A stretch of DNA of 64,000 bases from Haloplanus aerogenes (lineage in GTDB: Archaea; Halobacteriota; Halobacteria; Halobacteriales; Haloferacaceae). The stretch spans positions 620,001 through 684,000 of the forward strand of contig NZ_CP034145.1 of the NCBI RefSeq assembly GCF_003856835.1. The letters run 5' to 3'. Below, one piece after another: positions 1 to 7,992 of this stretch. Positions within the stretch are counted from its first letter, which is position 1. Each line of letters begins with the position of its first letter. A program made the position numbers and the translations under genes. Under the pieces are notes generated by a model, which did no database searches, was not told the origin of the DNA, and was given only the letters and a program-made list of their open reading frames with translations.

Positions 1-1
1 G

Positions 2-721
2 ACGAACTTCGTGACCAACACCGAAGGGGGCTTCGTGATTCAGGAGGCGGTGTTGATGCCGGACAACCGCACCTGGTTGGCGTCTATCGGCCCATCACAG
101 CGACTGGTCGTGGAGACGCCAGAGGGGTATCAGGTGACCGACACGCGATTCGGCCTCGACAACGGGTCGGTCGTCATTCAGGGGCCGCACACCTTCCGGG
201 ACCCGCTCACCATCTCCTACCAGCAGACGGCCGTCGAGGAACCGGAGCCGGACCCCGGACCACCGTGGTCGCTGATCGCCGGGGTACTCCTCGTGGCGCT
301 CGCCATCGTCGCGGTCGTCGCGTACGTTCCCTGGCGTCGACCGACGACCTCTCCCTCGGAGTCCGGCCCGCCCGGGGACACGGCCACGTCGGACGAGGGA
401 GGGGCCGAGGCTGATGGCCCGCCAGATGGGGCGGCCGAGTCGGCAACCGGTACGGATGCGGCCGAGAGCGACGAGACGGCCCCCGACGAAGCCGACGAGG
501 CGGGCGGCATCGACCCGACCCTCCTGTCGGACGAGGAGCGGGTCGAACACCTCCTCGACCAGAACGGCGGCCGGATGAAGCAGGCCAAGATCGTTCAGGA
601 GACCGGGTGGTCCGACGCCAAGGTGTCCCAGTTGCTGTCGACGATGGCCGACGAAGGGAGAGTAGAAAAACTCCGGCTCGGGCGCGAGAACCTCATCTCC
701 CTGCCCGACGAGGAGCCCTGA
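2..721 (+). CDS. Membrane-anchored protein with C-terminal winged-helix domain (5' partial)
   Basis: The reading frame is open to the left edge, so the start lies outside the window; a GTG at 11 is probably internal. The visible part has an extracellular-looking beta-rich region (about residues 1-80), one transmembrane helix (LIAGVLLVALAIVAVVAYV), a long low-complexity acidic/Ala/Gly linker, and a C-terminal winged helix-turn-helix of about 60 residues (from RVEHLLDQNGG to the end). This layout, an external domain tethered to a cytoplasmic HTH, is common in haloarchaeal membrane-bound regulators of the DUF7343/DUF7345 type. The ligand and DNA target are unknown. It is followed 45 nt later by etfB, apparently in a separate transcript. 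Confidence 0.75.
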   Translation, partial: TNFVTNTEGGFVIQEAVLMPDNRTWLASIGPSQRLVVETPEGYQVTDTRFGLDNGSVVIQGPHTFRDPLTISYQQTAVEEPEPDPGPPWSLIAGVLLVALAIVAVVAYVPWRRPTTSPSESGPPGDTATSDEGGAEADGPPDGAAESATGTDAAESDETAPDEADEAGGIDPTLLSDEERVEHLLDQNGGRMKQAKIVQETGWSDAKVSQLLSTMADEGRVEKLRLGRENLISLPDEEP

Positions 722-766
722 CTCGCTTCGGAAAACGTTTACTCCCGGCCGGGGGAACGTGAGGCC

Positions 767-1558
767 ATGAAGATTCTCGTGACCGTCAAGGAGGTCGCCG
801 CAGTCGCCGACGACTTCGAGATCGAGGGGCTCGAAATCCCCGAGACGTATCTCGAGTACGACCTCAACGAGTGGGACGACTACGCCATCGAGGCGGCGGT
901 CCGCATCGCCGAGGACCGCGACGAGGAGGTAGAGGTCGTCGCCGTCACCCTCGGCCCCGAGCGAAGCGAGGAGACGATCCGCATGGCGCTGGCGAAAGGC
1001 GTCGACCGCGCGGTCCGCGTCTGGGACGACGCACTGGCCGAGGCGGACGTACTCGATCCGACCACGACCGCCCGAATCATCGCCGCCGTCGCGGAACGGG
1101 AGGACCCCGACCTCGTCCTCTCGGGCGTGCAGGCGGCCGACGACGGCTTCGGCGCGACCGGCGTCGCCCTCGCCGACCTGCTGGATATGGGATGGGCCGC
1201 GGTCGTGAACGACCTCGAACTCGGTGAGGGGGAAGCCTCGGTTCGGCGCGAACTCGAAGGCGGCGTCGAGGAACTCACGACGGTCGACCTGCCCGCCGTG
1301 CTGACGATTCAGACCGGCATCAACGAGCCCCGGTACGCCAGCCTGCGCGGTATCCGGCAGGCTCAGCGCAAGGAACTCGCCGTCCACTCGCTCGCCGATC
1401 TCGACCTCGATCCGGCGGTCGTCGACGACGCCCTGACGCTCACGAGGTTGGCGAAACCCGAGACCGAATCCGACGCCACCATCTTCGAGGGTGACCCCGG
1501 CGAGACGGCCGCGGAGTTAGAGACGGTCCTGCGGGACGCGGGGGTGGGTGCCGAATGA
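767..1558 (+). CDS. etfB: Electron transfer flavoprotein beta subunit
   Basis: This 263-residue protein matches the ETF beta/FixA family: it begins MKILVTVKEV, has the conserved VLSGVQAADDGFGATG segment and the TVDLPAVLTIQTGINEPRY region near residue 175. With EtfA it forms a heterodimer that carries electrons from acyl-CoA dehydrogenases or similar flavoenzymes to the quinone pool. An ATG preceded by a purine-rich stretch (ggggaacgtgagg) fixes the start. The stop overlaps the etfA start by 4 nt (ATGA), so the two are very likely translationally coupled. No ETF-quinone oxidoreductase or acyl-CoA dehydrogenase is adjacent. Confidence 0.95.
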   Translation: MKILVTVKEVAAVADDFEIEGLEIPETYLEYDLNEWDDYAIEAAVRIAEDRDEEVEVVAVTLGPERSEETIRMALAKGVDRAVRVWDDALAEADVLDPTTTARIIAAVAEREDPDLVLSGVQAADDGFGATGVALADLLDMGWAAVVNDLELGEGEASVRRELEGGVEELTTVDLPAVLTIQTGINEPRYASLRGIRQAQRKELAVHSLADLDLDPAVVDDALTLTRLAKPETESDATIFEGDPGETAAELETVLRDAGVGAE

Positions 1559-2511
1559 GCGACGTCCTCGCCGTCGCGGATCACCGCCGCGGCGAACTCC
1601 GGCCGGTGTCGTACGAACTCCTCACGGCGGGTCGAGAACTGGCCGACGCGCTCGACGGCGACCTGCACGCCGCCGTCGTCGGCGGCAACGTGGATCGGTT
1701 CGCGGACAAACTCGACTGCGAGGGCGTCGACGCCATCCACACCGTCGCAGAGGGGTCGGAGTTCAACCACGACGTGACCGTCGCCGCGGTGACGGCGCTG
1801 TTCGAGGCACTCGACCCCAGCGCGGTTGTGATGCCGAACAGCGTCAACGGGCTGGACTACGCCCCCGCGGTCGCGACGCGCCTGTCCCTCCCGCTGGTCA
1901 CCGACGCCGTCGCCCTCGACTACGACGACGGCCTGACCGTGACCCGGGAGATGTACGGGTCGAAGGTCGAGACGGCGGTCGCGGTGGACGAGGGGCCGGT
2001 CGCGCTGACGGTCCGCGGCGGCGAGTGGCCGGCCGCTGAGGGCGTCGGTGAGGCCGCCATCGAAGCGTTCGAGGTCGATATCGACGAGTCGTCGATCCGC
2101 TCGACCGTCCGCGGGTTCGAGGAAGTCGGGGCCGGCGACGTGGACATCAGCGAGGCGGAGTTCATCGTCTCGGTCGGCCGGGGCATCGAGGAGGAGGAGA
2201 ATCTCGAACTGGTCGAGGAGTTGGCCGATGCGCTGGACGCGACGCTCGCGGCGTCGCGACCTATCGTCGACAACGGCTGGCTGCCCAAGAACCGACAGGT
2301 CGGGCAGTCGGGGAAAGTCGTCACGCCGAAAGTGTACCTCGCGCTCGGCATCTCGGGGGCGGTCCAGCACGTCGCGGGCATGAAGGGCGCGGACACGATC
2401 ATCGCGGTCAACACCGATCCGGACGCGCCCATCTTCGACATCGCGGACTACGGCATCGTCGACGACCTGTTCGAGGTCGTTCCCGAACTGATCGAGCGAT
2501 TCGAATCGTAG
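1555..2511 (+). CDS. etfA: Electron transfer flavoprotein alpha subunit
   Basis: This 318-residue protein has the two-domain ETF alpha layout. The C-terminal FAD-binding domain (about residues 195-318) contains the family signature beginning SGKVVTPKVYLALGISGAVQ at about residue 252 and continuing to the NTDPDAPIFDIADYGIV segment. It binds FAD and pairs with EtfB to shuttle electrons to the membrane. It overlaps etfB by 4 nt. A GC-rich hairpin lies just after the stop and may end the two-gene transcript. The N-terminal domain is recognisable but less conserved, as usual. Confidence 0.95.
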   Translation: MSDVLAVADHRRGELRPVSYELLTAGRELADALDGDLHAAVVGGNVDRFADKLDCEGVDAIHTVAEGSEFNHDVTVAAVTALFEALDPSAVVMPNSVNGLDYAPAVATRLSLPLVTDAVALDYDDGLTVTREMYGSKVETAVAVDEGPVALTVRGGEWPAAEGVGEAAIEAFEVDIDESSIRSTVRGFEEVGAGDVDISEAEFIVSVGRGIEEEENLELVEELADALDATLAASRPIVDNGWLPKNRQVGQSGKVVTPKVYLALGISGAVQHVAGMKGADTIIAVNTDPDAPIFDIADYGIVDDLFEVVPELIERFES

Positions 2512-2527
2512 CGGTCGAACGTCATCG

Positions 2528-2553
2528 CACACCCGGCCGCGGAACCGGGTGTG
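2528..2553 (+). terminator. Hairpin downstream of etfA
   Basis: A perfect 9-bp inverted repeat (CACACCCGG at 2528-2536 with CCGGGTGTG at 2545-2553, 8-nt loop) lies 16 nt after the etfA stop. No T-run follows, so a role in termination or 3'-end stability is an inference. It also argues against starting the next gene at the GTG at 2551, which sits inside the stem. Confidence 0.4.
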
Positions 2554-2616
2554 GGGACAGTTTCACACGCTACTATAGCGTCACGTACTTGCCCCGCCCG
2601 CCCTTTGCCCCGGTCG

Positions 2617-3459
2617 ATGGAGTATCTGGATCGCCGCGTGGGGCTGGTGAACGACCGGCTGGAGTCGATCGTCGAGGCGGTCGAACCGCCGGAACTCGCG
2701 GCGGAGATGGATCACGTCGCGCTGTCGGGGGGCAAGCGGGTCCGCCCGGCGGTGACGGTACTCACGTGTGAGGCGGTCGGCGGGGCGCCGGACGACGCCG
2801 TGGATTTCGCAGTCGGGATCGAACTCGTCCACAACGCGTCGCTGGTGATCGACGACATCATCGACCGCTCCGCGGTCCGTCGCGGCACGCCGAGCGCGTG
2901 GGCCGAATTCGGCTACGGTCCGGCGATTCTTGCCAGCGACGGCCTCCTCGGCGAGGCCTTTGCCCTCTTTTCGGAGAACGAACGCGCGATGCGCATCGTC
3001 GCGGAGGCGATGGTGGAACTCGGCGAGGGCGAGGCGACGGAACTGGTCGCCCGCCCCGAGACGGAGGCGGAGTACATGGAACTCGCGCGCCGGAAGACGG
3101 GCGTGCTCTTCCGCGCGGCGGCGGAACTCGGCGCAGTGGCCGGCGGCGCCGACGCCTTCACCGTCGAGGCGCTGGGTGACTACGCCGAACGCGTCGGCGT
3201 CGCCTTCCAGATTCGCGACGACGTGTTGGACGCCACCGCCGACGCCGCGGACCTCGGCAAGCCGACGGGACAGGACGCGGAGATGGACCGCCCCTCGCTG
3301 GTGCAGGTGACGGATCTCTCGCCGGACGAGGCCAACGCCCGGGCTCAGCGCGCGTCGGACCGCGCGCTCGCGGCGCTCTCCACGGCGGAGACGAAGGACG
3401 TGGACGCCGTCGAGTATCTGCAGGACCTCGCGGAGTTCGTCGTGGTGCGGGAACGGTAG
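2617..3459 (+). CDS. Short-chain polyprenyl (geranylgeranyl/farnesyl) diphosphate synthase
   Basis: This 280-residue trans-isoprenyl diphosphate synthase carries the GGKRVRP substrate-binding motif (residues 38-44), the first Asp-rich motif DDIID (79-83) and the second, DDVLD (201-205), which together bind the diphosphate through Mg2+. The enzyme extends allylic diphosphates with IPP; in haloarchaea such enzymes supply the C20/C25 chains of ether lipids or quinone and carotenoid precursors. It is somewhat short for the family. I chose ATG 2617 because conserved sequence begins there and an upstream GTG at 2551 falls within a hairpin. It converges with the DUF373 gene, 15 nt away. Product chain length cannot be read safely. 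Confidence 0.9.
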   Translation: MEYLDRRVGLVNDRLESIVEAVEPPELAAEMDHVALSGGKRVRPAVTVLTCEAVGGAPDDAVDFAVGIELVHNASLVIDDIIDRSAVRRGTPSAWAEFGYGPAILASDGLLGEAFALFSENERAMRIVAEAMVELGEGEATELVARPETEAEYMELARRKTGVLFRAAAELGAVAGGADAFTVEALGDYAERVGVAFQIRDDVLDATADAADLGKPTGQDAEMDRPSLVQVTDLSPDEANARAQRASDRALAALSTAETKDVDAVEYLQDLAEFVVVRER

Positions 3460-3474
3460 GCGGGACGTCGCCGT

Positions 3475-4596
3475 CTACACCTCTGTCGGATCGGCCCCCG
3501 ACGGATACCGCGACTCCGCGATGGCGAAGGTGAGCGTGCTCAACACGCCGAGCAACGTCCCGACGGTGAGCGCTACCGCGAGGTCGGTGAGGGTGAGCGT
3601 CGTCACGCCCGGCACCGGCGGGAGCAGGAAGCCCGAGACGGCGTAGAGGACGATGGCGATGGCGACGACGTAGAAGGGCGCGTTCAGGTAGCGCCACCTG
3701 AACTCGTCGGACAGACACTCGTCGGTCACCTGCCCCAGACTGCTGGTGATGCCGGCGGCGGCGAACCAGCGGATAGCGCCGTTGACGAGCGCTGCCAGCA
3801 CTGTCACGGCGGAGGGGTCACCGGGAATGCCGGCGTCGACGGTCCGGAGCGTCTCCACCCCCTCCGCGCCGCCGACGATCAGCAACGCCGCGGCGACGAC
3901 GTACGTGATGATGGTCACCCGGCCGGCGTAGAGCAGGTTGCGCACCCGTTCGGCGGCCTCGTCGACCGCCGATTCGAGGCCGAGTCCCCGGAACAGCGTG
4001 TAGAGACCGAGGAGTGCGGAGATGAGGCCGAGGACGGCCGCGCCCGGCACGTCGAAGAACGTGGCGATGGTGACGAAGGGGTAGATGAGCAGGAGGATAC
4101 CGAGCGGAACGAGCAAGGTCCCCCGCGTTTCCGGGTCCGCGAGCACCTGCTTCATCGTGTAGTACATCGACTCCAGGTTCTGTGCCTGCCGGACGACGAC
4201 CCGGCGGACGCTGTCGACGGGCATCCGTGAGCGAATCACGGGGAGGACGGACTCGTCCTGCGCGCCGTCGGTGATGACGATGGCGCGCACGGATTCGCCG
4301 GTAGAGAGACCCGCCAGCACCGTATCCACCTCGTCGCCCACCTCCCGGGTTGCCCGCACCTCGCTTCCCTGTAACCCCGTGACTGCCGCCACCTCCACTT
4401 CCTCGTCCTCGGTGCGGCGGAGGTCGTCGCAGACGTGTATCCCTTGGAACATGACGTTCACGTCGGAGTCCTCGGGGTCCGCGGTGGCGAGGGCGACGGC
4501 GGCGTCCCTCACGGCGTCGCGGCCGACGACCGGCGTGGCGATGCCGGTCTTGCGGCCGAGGTCGTCGTCCAGGTCCACACAGAGCACCAGGAGCAC
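3475..4596 (-). CDS. DUF373 family membrane protein
   Basis: This 373-residue protein with a GTG start belongs to the archaeal DUF373 family: its first residues (LLVLCVDLDDDLGRKTGI) are the family hallmark. A soluble N-terminal half of about 155 residues, with an acidic DLDDD cluster and an ITDGAQDE segment, is followed by about six transmembrane helices from residue 160 on. The biochemical function is unknown. It lies 61 nt downstream of the DUF2070 gene on the same strand, and both families are nearly archaea-specific membrane proteins, so co-transcription and a shared role are plausible but unproven. Confidence 0.85.
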   Translation of the reverse strand: MLLVLCVDLDDDLGRKTGIATPVVGRDAVRDAAVALATADPEDSDVNVMFQGIHVCDDLRRTEDEEVEVAAVTGLQGSEVRATREVGDEVDTVLAGLSTGESVRAIVITDGAQDESVLPVIRSRMPVDSVRRVVVRQAQNLESMYYTMKQVLADPETRGTLLVPLGILLLIYPFVTIATFFDVPGAAVLGLISALLGLYTLFRGLGLESAVDEAAERVRNLLYAGRVTIITYVVAAALLIVGGAEGVETLRTVDAGIPGDPSAVTVLAALVNGAIRWFAAAGITSSLGQVTDECLSDEFRWRYLNAPFYVVAIAIVLYAVSGFLLPPVPGVTTLTLTDLAVALTVGTLLGVLSTLTFAIAESRYPSGADPTEV

Positions 4597-4657
4597 GTTC
4601 GGGGGTAGGCTGTCCGGCTATTTCTGCTTTCGGGCAGTCGGATCGTTGACGTGTTCC

Positions 4658-6565
4658 TCACGTCAGGAAAAAGATGAGGACGCTGACCGCCATCGCGCCG
4701 AGGATGATGACGGCGGCGAGCGCTCCACCCATCGAGACGACGGCGTTCGCGTGGCTGGCGAGCGTCTCCGTGCGGTCGTTGCCGAACACCGTCACCCTCG
4801 CGCGTTCGGTCGCCAGCCCCGCCGAGACGGGTTCGAGGTCGTCAGCCGCGGCGTCGACCAGTCGCTCGACCGTCGCGACGAACTCGTCGTGGTCGATGGC
4901 CGCGCCCACTTGGTTGTCCGCCTCGACGGTGTTGACGATGTGCGTGTCGGTCGTCATCACCTCGGCCACGTCGATGGGGCCACGGGCCGTCACGGCGTCG
5001 ACGACTCGACCCCGTAGACCGGGCACCATGTTGTTCCCGTCGACGAGGACGTACGCCGTGTGCTGGCCGTCGACTTCGACGACAGCGACGCGGATGCCGA
5101 GCGGGCCGATGCCGTCGAGCGCGTCCCACTCGGTCCGCTCCCACGCGACGCCGAGCTGGAGCGGGCCGGTCGGCGCCTCGCGCAACCGCTGTCCCGCCCG
5201 CTTCGCGGCGGTGATCATGTCGAACGCGCGCTGGCTACCGGGCGTGACGTGACCCAGATCCTCGCCCTCCAGCCCGTTGTTGGAGTTGTGGGCGTCGACG
5301 AGGAGGACGTCGTCGAGGCCGACCGTCCGGGCTTCCGCGGCCGCCGAGAGGCCGACGCCGTACTCCACGTCGTCCGCGAAGCCGGGCGCGTAGGTGGCGA
5401 CGAGGAGCGCGTCGTCACCGAACCCCTGTCCGAGCATCGACGCCTCGCCCGCCCGCGTGCGAACGCTCCGGGTCGCCTCGTCGGCGTACGTGAGTTTCGC
5501 CTGCGCGGCGTCGATGGCGTCCAGGATGGAGTCGACTTCGCGCTCGGTGACGAGGTTGAAGTCGTGGCCGGCGGTGGCGTGCGGTGGAAAGACGAGGCCG
5601 TCGGTGTGTTCCGCGACGCGGACGGGGAAGTTGCCGCCGCCGATTTCGCCCATCGGACCGGGGTGGATCATCGGCAGGACGAACCGTGCCTTCTGCGTGC
5701 CGTCGGGGCGCTGGAAGGCGAGGACCGTCACCGGGACGACGGCCTCCTCGCCCAGTTTCTCGAAGAAGTCCTCCAACTCCCGTGATCCTTCGGCGACGTG
5801 GCCGATGAACCCACGGATGAAGTCGAGGACGGAGACGCCGAGACTGCGCTGCCACGGGCGGTCGATAACGCGGATGAACGCGTAGACGGCGGCGGCGTAG
5901 ACGACGCAGGTGACGGCGAGCAGTTGGAAGTGGTTGGCGTCGATGATCCAGAGTTCCGGCGGCGCTTCCGACGCCCGCGAGAGGTAGGGCATCAGGTAGG
6001 CGTCGACGAGCGGGCCGCCGAGTTCGAGGTAGCGGACGGTCCCGCTGTAGATGAAGAGGAAGATGGCCGAAACAAGGGTCTGGAGGCTGGCGGGCACCGC
6101 GGCGATGAGAAGCGAGGACTGCGACACCGCCATGACGACCAGCAGGCGGAAGGCGAAGATGGAGGCGAGCGCGATCACTAGCGCGTCGTAGACGAACGTC
6201 TGACCGAGGGGGGTGAGCAGGGCGATGATGCCCGCCCCGATGACGATGGCGACGAGGATGAGTTCACAGAGCAGCGCCAACAGCGAGGAGCGGTTGGGTG
6301 TGAGTTTCCCGCCGACGAAGTGGTCGACGCCGGTCGTTCCGACCGACGCGATGACGGTCGGCAGGCCGATGAAGAAGATACCTTGCCACGCGTCCCGCCC
6401 GAGAATGAGCAGATTACGCCACGTCGGGTCGGTGCTGCCGGAGTCGAAGGCGGCGATGCCGGCCATGGCTGCGATGGCGAGCGCGAACCCGAGGCTGGCG
6501 TACCAGCTCGGGGCGGTGAAGATGTACCGCGACAGCCCGGCCAGATCCGACTGGGTCGCCGTCAT
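4658..6565 (-). CDS. DUF2070 family membrane protein
   Basis: This 635-residue archaeal DUF2070 protein has seven or so transmembrane helices in residues 20-265, a large soluble domain (about 290-600) and one C-terminal helix (about 612-634). The soluble domain has motifs rich in possible metal ligands: IHPGPMGEIGGG, HATAGHD and DAHNSNNG. These look like an enzyme active site, but no activity is established to my knowledge. A TATA-like gatttacg-type box (minus strand, around 6590) lies about 27 nt upstream of the ATG, which supports this start. It is the first gene of a likely two-gene operon with DUF373. Confidence 0.87.
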   Translation of the reverse strand: MTATQSDLAGLSRYIFTAPSWYASLGFALAIAAMAGIAAFDSGSTDPTWRNLLILGRDAWQGIFFIGLPTVIASVGTTGVDHFVGGKLTPNRSSLLALLCELILVAIVIGAGIIALLTPLGQTFVYDALVIALASIFAFRLLVVMAVSQSSLLIAAVPASLQTLVSAIFLFIYSGTVRYLELGGPLVDAYLMPYLSRASEAPPELWIIDANHFQLLAVTCVVYAAAVYAFIRVIDRPWQRSLGVSVLDFIRGFIGHVAEGSRELEDFFEKLGEEAVVPVTVLAFQRPDGTQKARFVLPMIHPGPMGEIGGGNFPVRVAEHTDGLVFPPHATAGHDFNLVTEREVDSILDAIDAAQAKLTYADEATRSVRTRAGEASMLGQGFGDDALLVATYAPGFADDVEYGVGLSAAAEARTVGLDDVLLVDAHNSNNGLEGEDLGHVTPGSQRAFDMITAAKRAGQRLREAPTGPLQLGVAWERTEWDALDGIGPLGIRVAVVEVDGQHTAYVLVDGNNMVPGLRGRVVDAVTARGPIDVAEVMTTDTHIVNTVEADNQVGAAIDHDEFVATVERLVDAAADDLEPVSAGLATERARVTVFGNDRTETLASHANAVVSMGGALAAVIILGAMAVSVLIFFLT

Positions 6566-6688
6566 TCAATCGCTCCGACGCGTCGGGGCGTCGTAAATCC
6601 CTCCCTTCAGAGTGATCGTCGTCTCCCTCCACTGGTGGATCGCCGGACCGTCACGGCGCCCACCGGCGACGACGGACGACTGCCCCCG

Positions 6689-7237
6689 TCACCGACAGCA
6701 GTCGATGAAGTTCGCGAACAGTTCGTCACCCTCCGCGGTGTGGGCGACTTCGGGGTGCCACTGGACACCGTAGAGGTCGCGGTCCGTATCGCTCATCGCC
6801 TCGATGTCACACACGTCGCTCGTCGCGGTGTGGGTAAAGCCCGTGGGGAGTTCGGTCACCTCGTCGGCGTGACTCGCCCACACGCGCGTCTCGGGGGCGA
6901 GCGATCCCACGACGGGGTCGTCCTCGTCGATGATGCGCACCGTCACGTCGGCGTAGCCGCCGTAGTCGCCGGCGCTCACCGCGCCGTCGAGTTGGGTCGC
7001 CATGATCTGCATGCCGAGACAGATGCCGAGGACGGGCACGTCCATCTCCAGATACTCCGCACAGCGGCCGATCCGATCCATGTCGGGCCCCCCCGAGAGC
7101 ACGAGGCCGTCCACGTCCAGTTCCTCCGGCGGCGTCGTGTTGTCGACGATGTCGGTGTCCACGCCCGCGTCCCGGAGCGCCCGGTGTTCCAAGTGCGTGA
7201 ACTGCCCGTGGTTGTCGACGACGACGATCCGAGTCAT
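6689..7237 (-). CDS. guaAA: GMP synthase (glutamine-hydrolysing) subunit A
   Basis: This 182-residue class I glutamine amidotransferase has its nucleophile Cys73 in GICLGMQ and the catalytic pair His161/Glu163 in QWHPE. It frees ammonia from glutamine for the separate ATP-pyrophosphatase subunit that converts XMP to GMP. The split of GMP synthase into two proteins is the archaeal arrangement; subunit B is not in the window. The length is as expected for a stand-alone amidotransferase subunit, and the N-terminus MTRIVVVDNHGQFTHL is typical. It seems to be transcribed on its own, 46 nt from the upstream Cys/His-rich gene. Confidence 0.93.
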   Translation of the reverse strand: MTRIVVVDNHGQFTHLEHRALRDAGVDTDIVDNTTPPEELDVDGLVLSGGPDMDRIGRCAEYLEMDVPVLGICLGMQIMATQLDGAVSAGDYGGYADVTVRIIDEDDPVVGSLAPETRVWASHADEVTELPTGFTHTATSDVCDIEAMSDTDRDLYGVQWHPEVAHTAEGDELFANFIDCCR

Positions 7238-7283
7238 TACGGCGTCGTAGTCCGGTAGCGCGTAAAAACGGATCGAATGCGAG

Positions 7284-7979
7284 TCAGCGGTCGTCGCGGC
7301 CGTCCCGCTCCGCCGCCGTCCGGAACCCGAACTCCGCCTGTTCCTTGCTCCGCCGCTCCTCCCGTGCCGCCAGCGCCTCCGCGTCGGGGTTCACGTCGTC
7401 GTCGATGCGCGCCCACCCCGCGTGGACCTTCGCGTGACACCAGCGACAGAGCGAGACGGTGATCTCGTGGGCGGGGTCGCCGTCGCCTCCCTCCCCACCG
7501 CAACCGTATGACAGGTGATGTTCTTCCAGCAACGGCCGCGCGTCCTCGTGAGCCATCCGGACCTCCGCCAGTCCACAGCGCCGACACTCGCGCCCGTCGG
7601 TCGTCGAGCGGTAGTGCGGGCAGTCGCACCAGTCGGCGTCGCCGGCGACGACGCAGTCGTAGCCGTCGGCGCGACGCGCGGCCGCGAATTCGGGGTCGTC
7701 GCCGGCCGACGGCCGGCTGTCGTCGGCCTCCGGCCGACTGCCCGAGGGACTGTGTCCCTCGCTGCTCGGGGGACGTCGTCCCCCGCTGTCGCCGGCTTCG
7801 CCGGCTTCCAGAGGGATCTCCGATCCCTCGCTGTCGCCGGCGCGTTCGAGCGCGAACCGACACCGACCGTCGGAGGTGAGGTGGTCACAGCGGTCGGCGT
7901 GGTCGTAGGGATCGTCCACCCCCACCGGCGTTCCCGTGGGCGTCCGCTCCATGCTGGGGCGGTCGGCTTCCACGGGCAT
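7284..7979 (-). CDS. Cys/His-rich HNH-like protein with palindrome-encoded insert
   Basis: This 231-residue haloarchaeal protein has two conserved parts. The N-terminus (1-45) contains a Cys pair (CDHLTSDGRC). The C-terminal part (about 105-195) has a zinc-ribbon/HNH-like pattern: CDCPHY, ECRRCGL, an EEHHLSYG motif and CRWCHAKVH, resembling HNH endonuclease-type metal-binding folds (inference). Between them, residues 50-93 are a Gly/Ser/Pro/Glu/Asp-rich linker encoded by six consecutive short palindromes (7701-7829), unlike the rest of the gene. An internal ATG at 7952 is an alternative start. The function is not known; it could bind or cut nucleic acid. Confidence 0.7.
   Translation of the reverse strand: MPVEADRPSMERTPTGTPVGVDDPYDHADRCDHLTSDGRCRFALERAGDSEGSEIPLEAGEAGDSGGRRPPSSEGHSPSGSRPEADDSRPSAGDDPEFAAARRADGYDCVVAGDADWCDCPHYRSTTDGRECRRCGLAEVRMAHEDARPLLEEHHLSYGCGGEGGDGDPAHEITVSLCRWCHAKVHAGWARIDDDVNPDAEALAAREERRSKEQAEFGFRTAAERDGRDDR
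7701..7829. repeat. Array of six in-frame palindromes with 3-nt loops
   Basis: There are six perfect stem-loops in 129 nt: GCCGGCC/GGCCGGC (7701-7717), GTCGGCC/GGCCGAC (7722-7738), GAGGGAC/GTCCCTC (7744-7760), GGGGGAC/GTCCCCC (7768-7784), GCCGGC/GCCGGC (7791-7805) and GAGGGATC/GATCCCTC (7811-7829). All have a 3-nt loop and stems of 6-8 bp, separated by 4-7 nt. The stems differ in sequence, so the conserved property is the structure. The array lies in frame inside the gene at 7284-7979. Confidence 0.85.
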
Positions 7980-7992
7980 GAATGTCCTGTCT

